Below the pieces are notes generated by a model, which worked only from the letters and a program-made list of their open reading frames with translations, did not search any database and was not told the DNA's origin. Shown here piece by piece: positions 30,831 to 41,455 of a stretch of DNA of 64,000 nt; the stretch's first letter is position 1; every line of letters starts with the position of its first letter. Source of the DNA: Lucinisca nassula (taxonomy: Eukaryota; Mollusca; Bivalvia; Lucinida; Lucinidae); NCBI GenBank assembly GCA_963580285.1, contig OY757017.1, positions 18,865,003 through 18,929,002 on the forward strand, written 5' to 3'. A program made the position numbers and the translations under genes.

Positions 30831-32554
30831 AGTCGGGAGCCTAGTCAATCCCATTTCGTGGTGGCTTCGGTGTTTCTTCGTCGTGGTGGATGAAACAGAT
30901 GCGGCAATATCCTTTTGGGTGCACCTCATGAGGTTTTAAAGCCTCGACCCAGATCGCTTACAGATCGCCGTTTTCTTTACACAGATGGAATCGGTTGCCA
31001 CTCGGACGGCCTCATCGGGTTCAAATCTTGAAAGCATGGAATTTAGATTGATGTGGGCATATGCGAGCATCGAGGCCCTGACTTGAGCATACTGTGGCTG
31101 GGAGCCGTCATAATGCGTGAGAACATAGCCCAGAGGACACCTTTCGGGTGTCTCGCGCGAGGAAGTCGAGTTCTCCTTGGTCGATCACAAGCCTTCGTGT
31201 CTGTCTTTTGCCGCCAACTCCGTTGGCAGCTTTAGCGCCCTGGGTGAAAGTGCCGATAACACCGCAGTCTTGGTCCCGGCCTATTGGAGCCACACATCGG
31301 TTTGCTTCTTAAAGGCGATGATGGCTTCCCGAACCTTGATGCTCTTCAGCAAGCCAGACTCTGTGATGACGGCAAGGAGCCGTGTCGGTACCCAACCACC
31401 GCTTTCGGAGGCGAAATGCTTCCCGAACCAGGCAGGGATGACAGGATAGCAGGTTTGCATCAAACTCCCATTCTTGAATTTCGGCGAAGCCTATGCCTAT
31501 GTCTTTGTGGAGAGCGCTATTGATGGCTACACGGACCATCCGGTGGGTTGGGCGTCCGAACCGCTCGAAATAGGGTTTTGCTTCATCCATGTCCTGGAAG
31601 GATGCTACGGATAACAGGCCTTCATGTCGATGCTAACAACTTCCCTCGTGTCATAATTCATCGAGTTCCAGAGGCCGCCGTGACCGTGCTCCACGCAGGC
31701 CTTCTCGTCGTCAGGGAGGAGGTTGGCTGGGGTTGGCTTCAACCCGTTCCTTTCCTTTACCACAATACTGGCCGCGTGATTTTCGCCGAAGGCTCTCTCA
31801 GCAATTTCAGGGTTGCCCAGTTTGGCGCAGATTGCTTGGAGTCGCTCTTTGGCCACCCGCGTCCTGTATGTGCAGCCGTCCTTGAGCACGAACTGGTCAG
31901 CTGAGCGCTTGCAAACTTCGTTCGCGTCTTGGCCGCCCAGGAGCAAGACCGCAATCGGCTCCCCACGGGTTGCGACCCGAATAGCCTGCCAGACATCGCC
32001 CTCGTAGATGTGAAACTCTCTACTCTGGAGGAAGTGGAGGTGGCAGATGAGTTGTATATCTGCTCCACGCGATTGATATTTGCCACTGTTGAAGATGTCC
32101 TCACCAGCAATGTCCCTCAGAACGATTGTTTTTTTGAGAATATGCTCAAGTTTAGCCACGTCGTCAACAGTTGCGCCACCTCTGTGAACTCTCTCCTCCC
32201 ATTTTTGTATTTTATGGCGGCGCGCTGGCGTTAGCCACTGACCCCTCAGGGCACCTTCAAATTGCTCCACAACTCTCTTGGCCACACAGTTGAGGTCGCC
32301 ATCTCTTAGTTGGATGAATACCATCAGCGACCTCGATATCACCAATGTCAAGTGGGTCTTCTTTTTCAACCCTCCATGTAGAGAAGACCGCAGCGACGCC
32401 GTCGACTTCGAACTCTTCTTTGGCGTCGTTAAGAATCTAGACCCACTGGTCGGCTAGAAGCCCCACCGGGTGAGGGTAAGTTGGTAAATTCGCCGCCGAG
32501 GGCAACAGCTTGGTCGGGTATTTCTGCAAGGATCTCATCGATCAGTTCATCCAT
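30831..32554 (-). pseudogene. Family B-like DNA polymerase domain, N-terminal part of the polyprotein
   Basis: An ATG at 32554-32552 begins MDELIDEILAEIPDQA. The main 254-codon open block (32369-31605) ends in VVSIDMKACYP, matching polymerase B motif A (D-x2-SLYP type), and the conserved ASFQDMDEA continues after a small frameshift. Further pieces include FTQGAKAANGVGGKRQTRRL (~31250), an AYAHINLNSML helix (~31060) and VATDSICV (~30999-30980), which fits motif C (YxDTDS type) with Ala in place of the first Asp. A Cys/His cluster, YCRICFIHH (~30910), links to the helicase. Lesions include TAG near 32432, a frameshift near 32320, one at ~31607, one near 31450, one near 31285, one near 31130 and stops near 30955 and 30835. 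I could not identify exonuclease motifs. A protein-primed type is plausible but not shown. Confidence 0.72.
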
Positions 32555-32571
32555 AGTTGTGGATAGGTATA

Positions 32572-32844
32572 CTATCTATAAATAGAAATATCGATAGCGG
32601 ACATACGTTTAAATTCCTTCTCCACCGCTCTGGTTGCACGGCTCCACGCACTTGCATACCCGTGCGACCAACAAAGTCGTTGTTTGTTTGTAACCTCCGC
32701 CCCACAGACCTTGCATGGCTGCGTGTATGAACCTTTGCGGAGAATCATGCGGTGGATTTTACAGTACTCTCCCAAACAACTCTTACCACAGGACTCAATC
32801 AAGCCCAAAGTCAACAACTTACAATTGTTGCGTCCCTTAGGCAT
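32572..32844 (-). CDS. Small Cys/His-rich protein of the mobile element
   Basis: An intact 90-codon frame starting MPKGRNNCKLLTLG. Cys/His residues form two knuckle-like sets: C19-x3-C23-x4-C28-x2-H31 and C44-x2-C47-x10-C58-x2-H61. This suggests two zinc-binding sites, and the basic first residues suggest nucleic-acid binding. Its stop lies only ~17 bp before the ATG of the polyprotein on the same strand, which is unusual for a eukaryotic gene pair and fits a compact virus-like unit. Upstream on the minus strand is TTTGTATAGGCTTTACTG, possibly a TATA-type promoter. It is the only undamaged frame of the element. Function unknown; I do not recognise a named family. Confidence 0.55.
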   Translation of the reverse strand: MPKGRNNCKLLTLGLIESCGKSCLGEYCKIHRMILRKGSYTQPCKVCGAEVTNKQRLCWSHGYASAWSRATRAVEKEFKRMSAIDISIYR

Positions 32845-32849
32845 AGTTT

Positions 32850-33240
32850 GGAATAAACGATAAGATCAGTAAAGCCTATACAAATACTTGCCTAAATGAG
32901 TTACTTCTTTATCCCTGCAGGCAAACGTTAAGGTGTTGGGTGGCTTTATTTACTAAATGGGTTGTGTATTAGAACTTATATTGTATATACTGGGACCCGC
33001 TCCCTCCCCCCCCCCACCTAAGCACTCGGAGGGTGCCCTTGGTATGTCGCAGCCAGTTGGGATGGATTGTTTTAGGGTTGGGAGGTTTTATTTGCGAAAA
33101 AGAGGATATGGATGTTTTAGGGTTGAGAAGTTTAATTTGCCAAGAAAAGAATATATTTGGGCCAAAAAAGGCTGGGGGACGTAAATCCTTAAATAAAGAT
33201 TATGTAGACGAATAAAAAAGTCTGCCCCCCCCCCCACCCC
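32850..33240. other. Right flank of the mobile element, no clear terminus
   Basis: I looked for an inverted repeat matching the left flank and found none. A C-run lies at ~33008-33016 and another at ~33225-33242. GGATATGGATGTTTTAGGGT and GGATGGATTGTTTTAGGGTT show a weak two-unit repeat at 33061-33125. Confidence 0.4.
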
Positions 33241-33242
33241 CC

Positions 33243-33396
33243 TGCTGCCCGTCATGCTTATAAGTACTATTGGTTTCATTGGGCGGCAGGGCTTGATGTG
33301 TCATTTCATCTCAGTGTCGGGTAAAAGTCCCACAAAATTGGAAGCAACGTCTCCAAATAACCTATACAGTGTTGACTGGGATCAAACAAACAAAAT
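33243..33396 (+). mobile_element. SINE S1, 3' half
   Basis: CCGTCATGCTTATAAGTACT, TTGGTTTCATTGGGCGGCAG, TCATTTCATCTCAGTGTCGG and a GACTGGGATCAAACAAACAA tail. The first ~150 bp are missing. Confidence 0.88.
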
Positions 33397-34080
33397 GTCA
33401 CATAGTAAGCTGATGTGTAACCTATTGTGGCATAGTAGAAACAAATGCATATGACATATTAAAAAGCTGTCCTAGACTCACCGCCAGCATTAACATAGGT
33501 ATTTTTTTTTTTCGTTTTTTTTTTTTTTTCTCAGAAAACCCTCTCAGGCGCCTAAGTTCTAAATATGAATGATACGTGACTGTCCAGATAGAAGCATTTG
33601 AAAACAATAATAATAATAATAATAATAATAATAATTATAAGCAGTAATGCGCATAATCAGAGCTCTACAAACGCTCTTCTTTTACTTCATACACGTACAA
33701 GGAGATAAAAACTGTCCTCAACGAGGACTTAGACGGTTCCCTTCAACCCTTAAATTTATGAGCTGTAAATAACTATAGTAAAACCTGAATATATGCCGCA
33801 GAAACAGAAAGTCACTCCGCTTTTTGTTTTATTTTTTTTTTTATTTTATTTTTTTATTTATTTAAAAAATTTTTGGTCTATGGAAAACAATCAACGTACA
33901 ATAAAAATTCCTCTATTAAGACCACTTTTTGGACTGTTCAAAAGTGGTCTTTAAGACCACTTTTGAAAAGTCCCAAAGGTGATCTCTGACCAGAGGGCAC
34001 TGTATGCAGAAAACACAAAGAAAGAGTAACTGCAACCTACAATATATGGTTTTCAAAGCAGAATTAGTCCAACTTTACCT
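33397..34080. other. No gene; simple repeats
   Basis: T-runs at ~33505-33530, (AAT)n at 33609-33634 and an AT/T-rich stretch at 33825-33870. The GACCACTTTTTGGACTGTTC...GGTCTTTAAGACCACTTTTG block near 33920-33970 has relatives at ~42180-42220 and ~45120-45170. Confidence 0.5.
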
Positions 34081-34084
34081 GGCC

Positions 34085-34200
34085 TCTATTGCAGAACTTG
34101 GTCCCACATTTGACGGCGAAGGTCGAACCATAGCGTTGAGAGACCTAATGATTAAGAGTCAGCGCTCTTACCCATTAGGTCACGGAGCCGTCAACATTTT
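34085..34200 (-). mobile_element. SINE S3 head
   Basis: The minus strand shows ACGGCTCCGTGACCTAATGG, GTAAGAGCGCTGACTCTTAA and a GCTATGGTTCGACC B-box-like segment. Confidence 0.75.
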
Positions 34201-34269
34201 TTAAGTTTATATTTGATATAGAAAAATACATAAATACAGTGACATTCCGCTATTAAGACCACCTAAAGG

Positions 34270-34435
34270 CAATAGAAGCCTCCGCGGTGTAGTGCTTACA
34301 CTACTCGCCTTGTAAACCAGGGGTCGCAGGATCGATCCCGGGCTTCTCATGACTTTCGAATGAGTCTTTAAACCGAGGTCCCGTCTCCGTATGACCTTAG
34401 CTGTTGGTGGGACGTAAAACTCAAACACTCACTCA
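34270..34435 (+). mobile_element. tRNA-derived SINE S4
   Basis: The head GAAGCCTCCGCGGTGTAGTG, CTACTCGCCTTGTAAACCAG and B box GGATCGATCCC is followed by GAGTCTTTAAACCGAGGTCC, CGTATGACCTTAGCTGTTGG and an (ACTC)n-like tail. A second copy lies at 37393. Confidence 0.83.
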
Positions 34436-34436
34436 C

Positions 34437-34560
34437 CCAAGTTCTGCAACGGAAGGTCTGGTGGTTTTTCTCCGAGTACTCCGGTTTTCTCCTTCCTCTG
34501 AATAACGATCGGTTCGAAATGAGTGAAATAATCTTAGAAGGGCCGTTAAACTAAAACCAT
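34437..34560 (+). mobile_element. SINE S3, 3' half
   Basis: AAGTTCTGCAACGGAAGGTC, CTCCGAGTACTCCGGTTTTC, GAATAACGATCGGTTCGAAA and GGGCCGTTAAACTAAAACCA are the S3 body and tail. An S4 insertion appears to have replaced or separated its head. Confidence 0.8.
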
Positions 34561-34649
34561 TAAAATCTATTTTCAAAACTTTAAATATTAATTCTTATCA
34601 CTCTACATGTACTTGTTACTATGACCACATCGAGGTTATTTTAGCAAGT

Positions 34650-36050
34650 AACCACAAAAACATCGAGATATTGTCATAAGCATTTGTGTGAAGTTATATT
34701 AAAATGCGCTAATAAATGTAGGCGCTAGAGCGATGACAAATTTTTTTTTCTGAAAATAGCCACAGTGACCTTGGTCTTGAGGCCACGACCTTTAAGTCGA
34801 ACTGGCTCGAGATATAATCATAAGCATTTGTGTGAAGTTATATTAAAACCCGTCAATAAATGTAGGCGCTAGAGCGATGACAAAGTTTTTTCTGAAAGTA
34901 GCCACAGTGACCTTGGTCTTGAGGCCACGACCTTTAAGTCGAACTGGCTCGAGATAATATCATAGGCAACATTTGTGTGAAGTTATATTAAATCCGTCAA
35001 TAATGTTGGCGCTAGAGCGATGACAAATTTTTTTCTGAAAATAGCCACAGTGACCTTGACCTTGAGGCCATGAACTTGAAAGTCGAACTGGCTCGAGATA
35101 TAATCATAAGAAACATTTGTGTGAAGTTATATTAAATCCGTCAATAATGTTGGCGCTAGAACGATGACAAAGTTTTTCTGAAAATAGCCACAGTGACCTT
35201 GACTTTGAGGCCATGATTTTGAAAGTCGAACTGGCACGAGATATTATCATAGGCAACATTTGTGTGAAGTTAAATTAAATCCGTCAGTAATGTTGGCGCT
35301 AGAGCAATAACAAAGTTTTTTCTAAAAATATCCACATTGACCTTAACCTTAAGGCCATGACCCGCAAAGTCGGATTTGCTCGAGATATTATCATAAACAA
35401 CATTTGTGTGAAGTTATATTTAAATCCGTCAATAAATGTAGGCGCTAGAGCGATGATTTCATTTGTCTAAAAATAGCCACAGTGACCTTGACCTTGAGGC
35501 CATGACCTGGAAAGTTGAACTCGCTCGAGATATCATCATATTCAATATTTGTGTCAAGTTGTATGTCAAAATCCTTCAATAAATGTATGCACTAGAGCGA
35601 TGATAATGTTTTTTGTTTTTTTGTTTTCTAAAAAATAGCCACAGTGACCTTGAGCTTGAAGTCATAACCTTGAAAGTTTAACTTGCTTGAGATATTATCA
35701 TAAACAACATTTGTATGAAGTTATAATGTAATCTTTATAAATGTAGGCGCTAGAGCGATGACAAAGTTGTCTAAAAATAGGCACAGCGACCTTGACCTTG
35801 AGGTCATTACCTTGAAAGACGAACTCGCTCGAGATTTTATCATAAGCAACATTTGTGCAAAGTTATATGAAAATCCGTCAATAAATATTTGGCGCTATAG
35901 CTATGACAATATTTTACTAAAAATAATCACAGTGACCTTGACCTTGAGACTATGACTCTGAAACTCGAACTCGCTCGAGATATTATCATAAGCAATATTT
36001 GTGTGAAATACTATTAAAATCCGTCAATAAATGTAGGCACTATGCTGTGC
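34650..36050. repeat. ~144-bp tandem array with TGACCTTGACC motifs
   Basis: About 10 units with GTGTGAAGTTATATTAAA, TGTAGGCGCTAGAGCGATGA, CACAGTGACCTTGACCTTGA and ACTCGCTCGAGATATTATCA. The GTGTGAAGTTATATT block recurs at 34688, 34832, 34975, 35119, 35263 and 35408, which gives 143-145 bp spacing; later units vary more. Confidence 0.94.
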
Positions 36051-36054
36051 AAGG

Positions 36055-36145
36055 GGATAATAATATATACCCCTTGTAAACCCGAGTTTTACTATATAAA
36101 ATTGGGGTTTAAGGGGTCAAAATTATATGTGTGTTACGGTGTGCA
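36055..36145 (+). mobile_element. MITE M1, 3' remnant
   Basis: TATACCCCTTGTAAACCCGA, ACTATATAAAATTGGGGTTT, then AAAATTATATGTGTGTTACG. Only the second hairpin and a decayed terminus remain; the central palindrome is gone. Confidence 0.7.
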
Positions 36146-36220
36146 AGCTAGCAAATAAACAGATCTAATTCCCTTGATTTTAGTAAAGCTTTTGTCATTT
36201 GTTCATGCAAAACTGCTTTG

Positions 36221-36517
36221 ATTTGATTTGTTTAATTTGAGGTTTTAACGTCCCCGTAACAGTGTATATGTCATTTGGGAGACAATGCTTCCAATTCTGT
36301 GGGACTTTTACCCTATACTGAAATGTAATGACATCTCAAGCCCTGTCGCCCAATGAAACTATTAGCGTTTATAAGCATGGACGGTCCGACGTGGACCGCT
36401 TTGCCCGGACAGGCTTAGATCCTCCAAGCGGTTTACCAGTACTCGTGTGCGGTCGGTTTCAGCTCTGCGTGGAAGCATCATGCAGCCCATCTATTTCTTC
36501 AAGCCCCGATGAGCGAA
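36221..36517 (-). mobile_element. SINE S1
   Basis: Minus-strand copy reading, on plus, AATTTGAGGTTTTAACGTCC ... TTCTTCAAGCCCCGATGAGC. The subtype has GGTCGGTTTCAGCTCTGCGT. The open frame starting near 36328 is the S1 antisense reading that recurs in other copies. Confidence 0.9.
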
Positions 36518-37390
36518 AAAAAAATGCTTTGAAACTTCACTTTAACTGCATAAGGGGATACGCTAAATTGGATAAAAAAGGATCTGTTGCAATCTATAAT
36601 GGCAGCTGGCCTACTGAAGTGGTGATTTCCCAGACGCAAAACCACATTTTATAAGTACCTCAATGCAACTACTTTAACCCTTGCTATTATATTTTCTCAT
36701 TCTCATATGCTTTCTGTGAAAATGTTATGGTTGAAAACATATACTGTCTTCGACATTTAACATTGAGTCTATGGGAATAATAACCACCCCTACCCAATAT
36801 ACATGGATATTTCACCACGCCGTACCCTCTTAACCAAATTCTTTCTTGTAAATAATTAATTGGCATATGTTAAGTGTATGGAGTTGGCTTGGAGTCTGGA
36901 GTATGGGGTTTGAAATTCGATTTATTCCATAGTAAAGTATAGTAAAATATTAGTGAATGCTAGGCAAAATCGATATTCCAAGCCGCGAATCCCAAGCCAA
37001 GTTCACACACTCATATATGTTTTCTTTATTGTAGGACTAAACGAAAAAAAAACTTTTCGGGAGATTTTTACCCATTCACTTCAGAAACTATAAGAGATAT
37101 TGATTCAAATAAGTACAGTTGAAAGGTTGTTTTAGAGATACGCTCAAACATAGTTGTTACAAACCTTTATAACTCGCCCGGTACTGCACCCAACTACAGC
37201 GCTTCCGCGCTTCTTCGAACATACACTTAATAAAAATAGTGCTAAGACCAAACGTGACAGTACTAGGTGAGGATGGAACTTCAGAAAAAAGCATGCTAAT
37301 TAGACTGGCTCCAGTCGTTATTTATGTTATTTTTATTCTGTTCCTCTTTAGTTACCTCTGGCTGAACAAACCCACCTATCTTTCTAGCCA
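36518..37390. other. No gene identified
   Basis: AT-rich sequence with no supported gene or strong repeat; GTATGGAGTTGGCTTGGAGT occurs near 36878. Confidence 0.35.
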
Positions 37391-37392
37391 AA

Positions 37393-37538
37393 GAAGCCTC
37401 CATGTTGTAGTGGTTACGCTAGTCGCGGGATCGATCCCGGGCTTCTCCAGACTTTCGGGTGAGTCTTTAAACCGAAGTCCCGTCTCCGTATGACCTTAGC
37501 TGTTGGTGGGGCGTAAAGCTCAAACACTCACTCACTCT
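37393..37538 (+). mobile_element. tRNA-derived SINE S4, head shortened
   Basis: GAAGCCTCCATGTTGTAGTG, GGGATCGATCCCGGGCTTCT, GAGTCTTTAAACCGAAGTCC, CGTATGACCTTAGCTGTTGG and a CACTCACTCACTC tail. The anticodon-arm region present in the 34270 copy is deleted here. Confidence 0.82.
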
Positions 37539-37784
37539 TTCTAGTCAAAGGATAGAAGTAAAACAAACTTCTATAAGCTATGCAAGCTTTTTGTCCCTTC
37601 CAGAAAAAAAAACAGAAAGAGAGAAAAAGTAAAGAAACGATCTGGAACCAGACTACATGCTAATTATCTTTCTTGGCAAAGAAAATCATACTCTGCGTGC
37701 TTTCCTTCCGATGATATCTGAGCCGGGACACATCATTTCCTACGATTTGCATGTGCACCCAGCGAACAATCAGATCAGCTTGCG

Positions 37785-38695
37785 CATCCCTACAGTCTGA
37801 CCTGAGACTTCTCTTGCTGCACCAAGGAGCACTGAGTCCTTAGCCATCCCTACAGTCTGACCTGAGACTTCTCTTGCTGCACCAAGGAGCACTGAGTCCT
37901 TAGCCATCCCTACAGTCTGACCTGAGACTTCTCTTGCTGCACCAAGGAGCACTGAGTCCTTAGCCATCCCTACAGTCTGACCTGAGACTTCTCTTGCTGC
38001 ACCAAGGAGCACTGAGTCCTTAGCCATCCCTACAGTCTGACCTGAGACTTCTCTTGCTGCACAAAGGAGTACTGAGCCCTTAGCCATCCCTACAGTCTGA
38101 CCTGAGACTTCTCTTGCTGCACCAAGGAGCATTGAGTCCTTAGCCATCCCTACAGTCTGACCTGAGACTTCTCTTGCTGCACCAAGGAGCACTGAGTCCT
38201 TAGCCATCCCTACAGTCTGATCTGAGACTTCTCTTGCTGCACCAAGGAGCATTGAGTCCTTAGCCATCCCTACAGTCTGACCTGAGACTTCTCTTGCTGC
38301 ACCAAGGAGCATTGAGTCCTTAGCCATCCCTACAGTCTGACCTGAGACTTCTCTTGCTGCACCAAGGAGCACTGAGTCCTTAGCCATCACTACAGTCTGA
38401 CCTGAGACTTCTCTTGCTGCACCAAGGAGCACTGAGTCCTTAGCTATCCCTACAGTCTGACCTGAGACTTCTCTTGCTGCACGAAGGAGCACTGAGCCCT
38501 TAGCCATCCCTACAGTCTGATCTGAGACTTCTCTTGCTGCACGAAGGAGCACTGAGCCCTTAGCTATCCCTACAGTCTGACCTGAGACTTCTCTTGCTGC
38601 ACGAAGGAGCACTGAGTCCTTAGCTATCCCTACAGTCTGACCTGAGACTTCTCTTGCTGCACGAAGGAGCACTGAGCCCTTAACCATCCTTAGAG
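37785..38695. repeat. 60-bp satellite, ~15 units, open on the minus strand
   Basis: Each unit (CATCCCTACAGTCTGACCTG, AGACTTCTCTTGCTGCACCA, AGGAGCACTGAGTCCTTAGC) is exactly 60 bp with only a few C/T or A/G differences. The period is a multiple of three, so a 310-codon minus-strand frame (38702-37770) stays open and repeats MAKDSVLLGAAREVSGQTVG. No signal peptide, start context or known domain supports a real protein, so the frame is probably incidental. Confidence 0.97.
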
Positions 38696-39700
38696 CGCAC
38701 AAAGAAGACTCTGATCAGACTGCCCGGATGCGCAGGCTGATCTGAGTCTTCGCTTGGCGCACATGTAAATTGTAGGAAATGTTGTACCCCGAACTGGTTT
38801 GAGAATTTACTCTTTCATCCCTGAGTTTCTGAAAAGGACTCTTTTGGCTTATAGAAAGATATTTCTGATTAGTTCATTGACATGATGGCAAACAGTGTAC
38901 ATGTCAGTGTAGATTCTGGCGAGATTGCTCGCTACGTGTCGCCTTATATAGACCTACAAGGTTTGCATAGATACAATGTATTTCGACCTCGGGGTCTGCA
39001 ACGGACTACAGAGTTAAAGGGGTTAGTTTATACAACCCTTTACTGACCGACATCGAACACAGTTATTCACCTGCTATCGAGAGCTCTTATCACAAAATGT
39101 GTGTTGTAAACTGAGATTTAATTCAAGTTCCGTACTTTTACCAAAAAATGAAGACACCGATCAGACGCTACATACTGTGGCCTATCAATCTGTGTTAACT
39201 GTTTCCGAATGACCATGTATTGGAACAATTGACATTTATGGGTTAATATTTTAGGAGCCGTAAGCTTCAATACCGTACAGGTTGAAATAAACGAATTTAT
39301 ATTCGCCTTTGGTAAGAAGAATCAGTCAGTCGAAGTTCGCTAAACGCGGCGTCTGCTCAGGGTTATAACGTCTAAATCAATTGGTTTAAGTATGATATTT
39401 TTTTTTCGTCAAGTTATTCTCCTTTTTATGTCCCCACGCCCGTAGAAACATAGCTCCCAGTGGCCGCACAGCGTACGTATGTTCATCGTCGTATCAACGC
39501 GACGTTGATGCGACGTTGCTAAGACGTCGTGTGCCCGCTAGGAATAAGACTATTAGAAGATGGGACAAGCGCAAAATGTACTGAGCTAATGTAAACTTTT
39601 TATGGTTTTACCATGAAAAAATTAGCAGATACGTTTATCTTTCTTTCTTTCTGCCTTTTTTATTCGTGGGGGGGGGGGGGGGTTGGGTGAGGCAAATTAA
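38696..39700. other. No gene; hairpin and CAACGTCG-type repeat pieces
   Basis: CTGATCAGACTGCCCGGATG and GCAGGCTGATCTGAGTCTTC near 38711-38748 form a dispersed hairpin related to the 60-bp satellite. Near 39478-39535 ATCAACGCGACGTTGATGCG and ACGTTGCTAAGACGTCGTGT form a CpG-rich repeat like 51480-51610. A G-run lies at 39668-39682. Confidence 0.45.
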
Positions 39701-39884
39701 AGGTGATGTAAATCTTGTGCCACTGGGGCGTCCAGCTGATATTGACTTACAGTTGGGCAAGGCCTGATGTCCATGCAGCAGGTAAGGTTAGAGGGAGGGG
39801 TCTTTTCTTCTGTTTCTACACTTCCATTCATTTATCTTTTTCTCCTCTGTCCCTCACTTTCATCTCCTCTATTATCTCTTCAAA

Positions 39885-40120
39885 GCCCCCGCCCATCGGG
39901 GCTTGAAGCAATAGATGGGCTGCATGATGCTAAACCGACCCGCACACAAGTACTGGTAAACCGCTTAGAGGATCTAAGCCAGCTCAGCCAATGGGGTGCG
40001 AGTCGGGCGTCCATACTTATAAACTCTATTGGTTTCATTGGGCGGCAGGGCTTGAGATGTCATTTCATCTCAATGTCGGGTAAAAGTCCGACACAATTGG
40101 AAGCAACGTCTCCAAAATGA
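39885..40120 (+). mobile_element. SINE S1, 3' truncated
   Basis: AGCCCCCGCCCATCGGGGCT ... GGAAGCAACGTCTCCAAAAT, then unrelated TTTCTTTCTATAAA. An internal ~17-bp deletion removes TTCCACGCAGAGCTGAA. Confidence 0.88.
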
Positions 40121-40375
40121 TCTTTCTTTCTATAAAATATTGGTTTTGTTAACAGGCTATAAAATGATGCATCATGTTTATATTGGCAGATATTCAAGTA
40201 AATTGGACTGGAACCAAGTAATATGTGATGACGCAGTAAGCACCTGCTATTTGTCTGTTTTAGAGATATGCAGGTGCAGTAAACAAAAACTTACATAATT
40301 ATGAAATGTACACGGCTATGTCACTCAAAAAGGGGTATTTGGTTTACCCGAGTACATATTATGGTTTATGTTTTT

Positions 40376-40672
40376 GTTTGTTTGATTTGAAGTTTAACGT
40401 CCCCGTCAACACTTTAAAGGTCATTTTGGAGACGTTCCTTCCATTTTTAGGGACTTTTACCCGACATTGAGATGAAATGACATATCAAGCCCTGCCGCCG
40501 AATGAAACAAATAGGGTTTATAAGCATGGACGGTCCGCCTCGCACCGCGGTTCCTGGACAGGCTTAGATCCTCTAAGCGGTTTACCAGAACTAGTGTGCG
40601 GGCCGGATTCAGCTCTGCGTGGAAGCATCATGCAGCCCATATATTTCTTCAAGCCCAGATGGGCGGGGGCTA
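40376..40672 (-). mobile_element. SINE S1, full length
   Basis: On plus it reads GTTTGATTTGAAGTTTAACG ... CTTCAAGCCCAGATGGGCGG. Flanks ATTATGGTTT and ATTATTAGGTT are only a weak TSD candidate. Confidence 0.9.
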
Positions 40673-41209
40673 AATTATTAGGTTACCTGTAAAGTAGAAG
40701 TAAAACAAAGATCATATGTAAAACCTGTGCTGGGCCTGGGCTCGAATTTTTGGGCTCGAATGGAAATAGGTTTATCTGAGGTGAAAAACATTATAAGGCC
40801 ACTTTAGTGCGGGTAATATCGGTTACCTGTAAAACCTGGGCCGGGCTCGATGGCTGGGCTTGGGCTCGAATTTTTTGGCTCGAATGGAAATAGGTTTATC
40901 TGAGGTGAAAGACATTATAAGGTCAATTTTAACTCTCTAGTGTGGGTAATATCAGGTTAATCTGCACTCAGAATAGTTACCTTTGAGGTGAAGGCTATTA
41001 CATCCTGGCCAGTTGTCCCTCGAGATGCAGTGTCAGAATCATTTGGCTATTTAATTGCACTGCAGTGCAGGAAAATTCAACAAAATGTGGGGCTGGGTTA
41101 GTTAAAAAGATAAAGCAAACATCAGTTTGTGTTTCTTCACCTTCTGACCAGAGGCTGTTCCAGCTGCTCTTTGGATGGTATATGGTCCGTGCATCTGTCA
41201 CGAAGATTG

Positions 41210-41455
41210 TTTGTGTGATTTAAGGTTTACCGTCCCTGTCAACACTGTATAGGTCATTTTGGAGGCGTTGCTTCCATTTTGTGGGACTTTTACCCGACAT
41301 TGAGATGAAATGAAACAAATTTGCTTTATATGTATGGACGGTCAAACGTGCATCACGTTTCCTGGGCAGGCTTAGAACCCCTAAGTGGTCTACCAGTACT
41401 AATGTGCTCTGTGTGGAAGCATCATGCAGCCCAATCTGTTTCAAGCCACGATGTG
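41210..41455 (-). mobile_element. SINE S1, old copy in duplication unit 1
   Basis: Diverged and internally shortened: TTTAAGGTTTACCGTCCCTG ... CAGCCCAATCTGTTTCAAGC. Its counterpart in unit 2 carries a further S1 insertion; this one is uninterrupted. Confidence 0.85.

Noticed and set aside
28758..32110. Numerous other-strand open frames of 60-180 codons in the GC-rich segment
   Set aside because: These are shadows of the integrase and polyprotein; low stop density in GC-rich DNA produces them, and they lack recognisable motifs.
36328..36654. Protein beginning MTSQALSPNE, seen again at 18396 (minus) and, as MTYQALPPNE, at 40477
   Set aside because: It is the antisense reading of SINE S1, recurring wherever S1 occurs.
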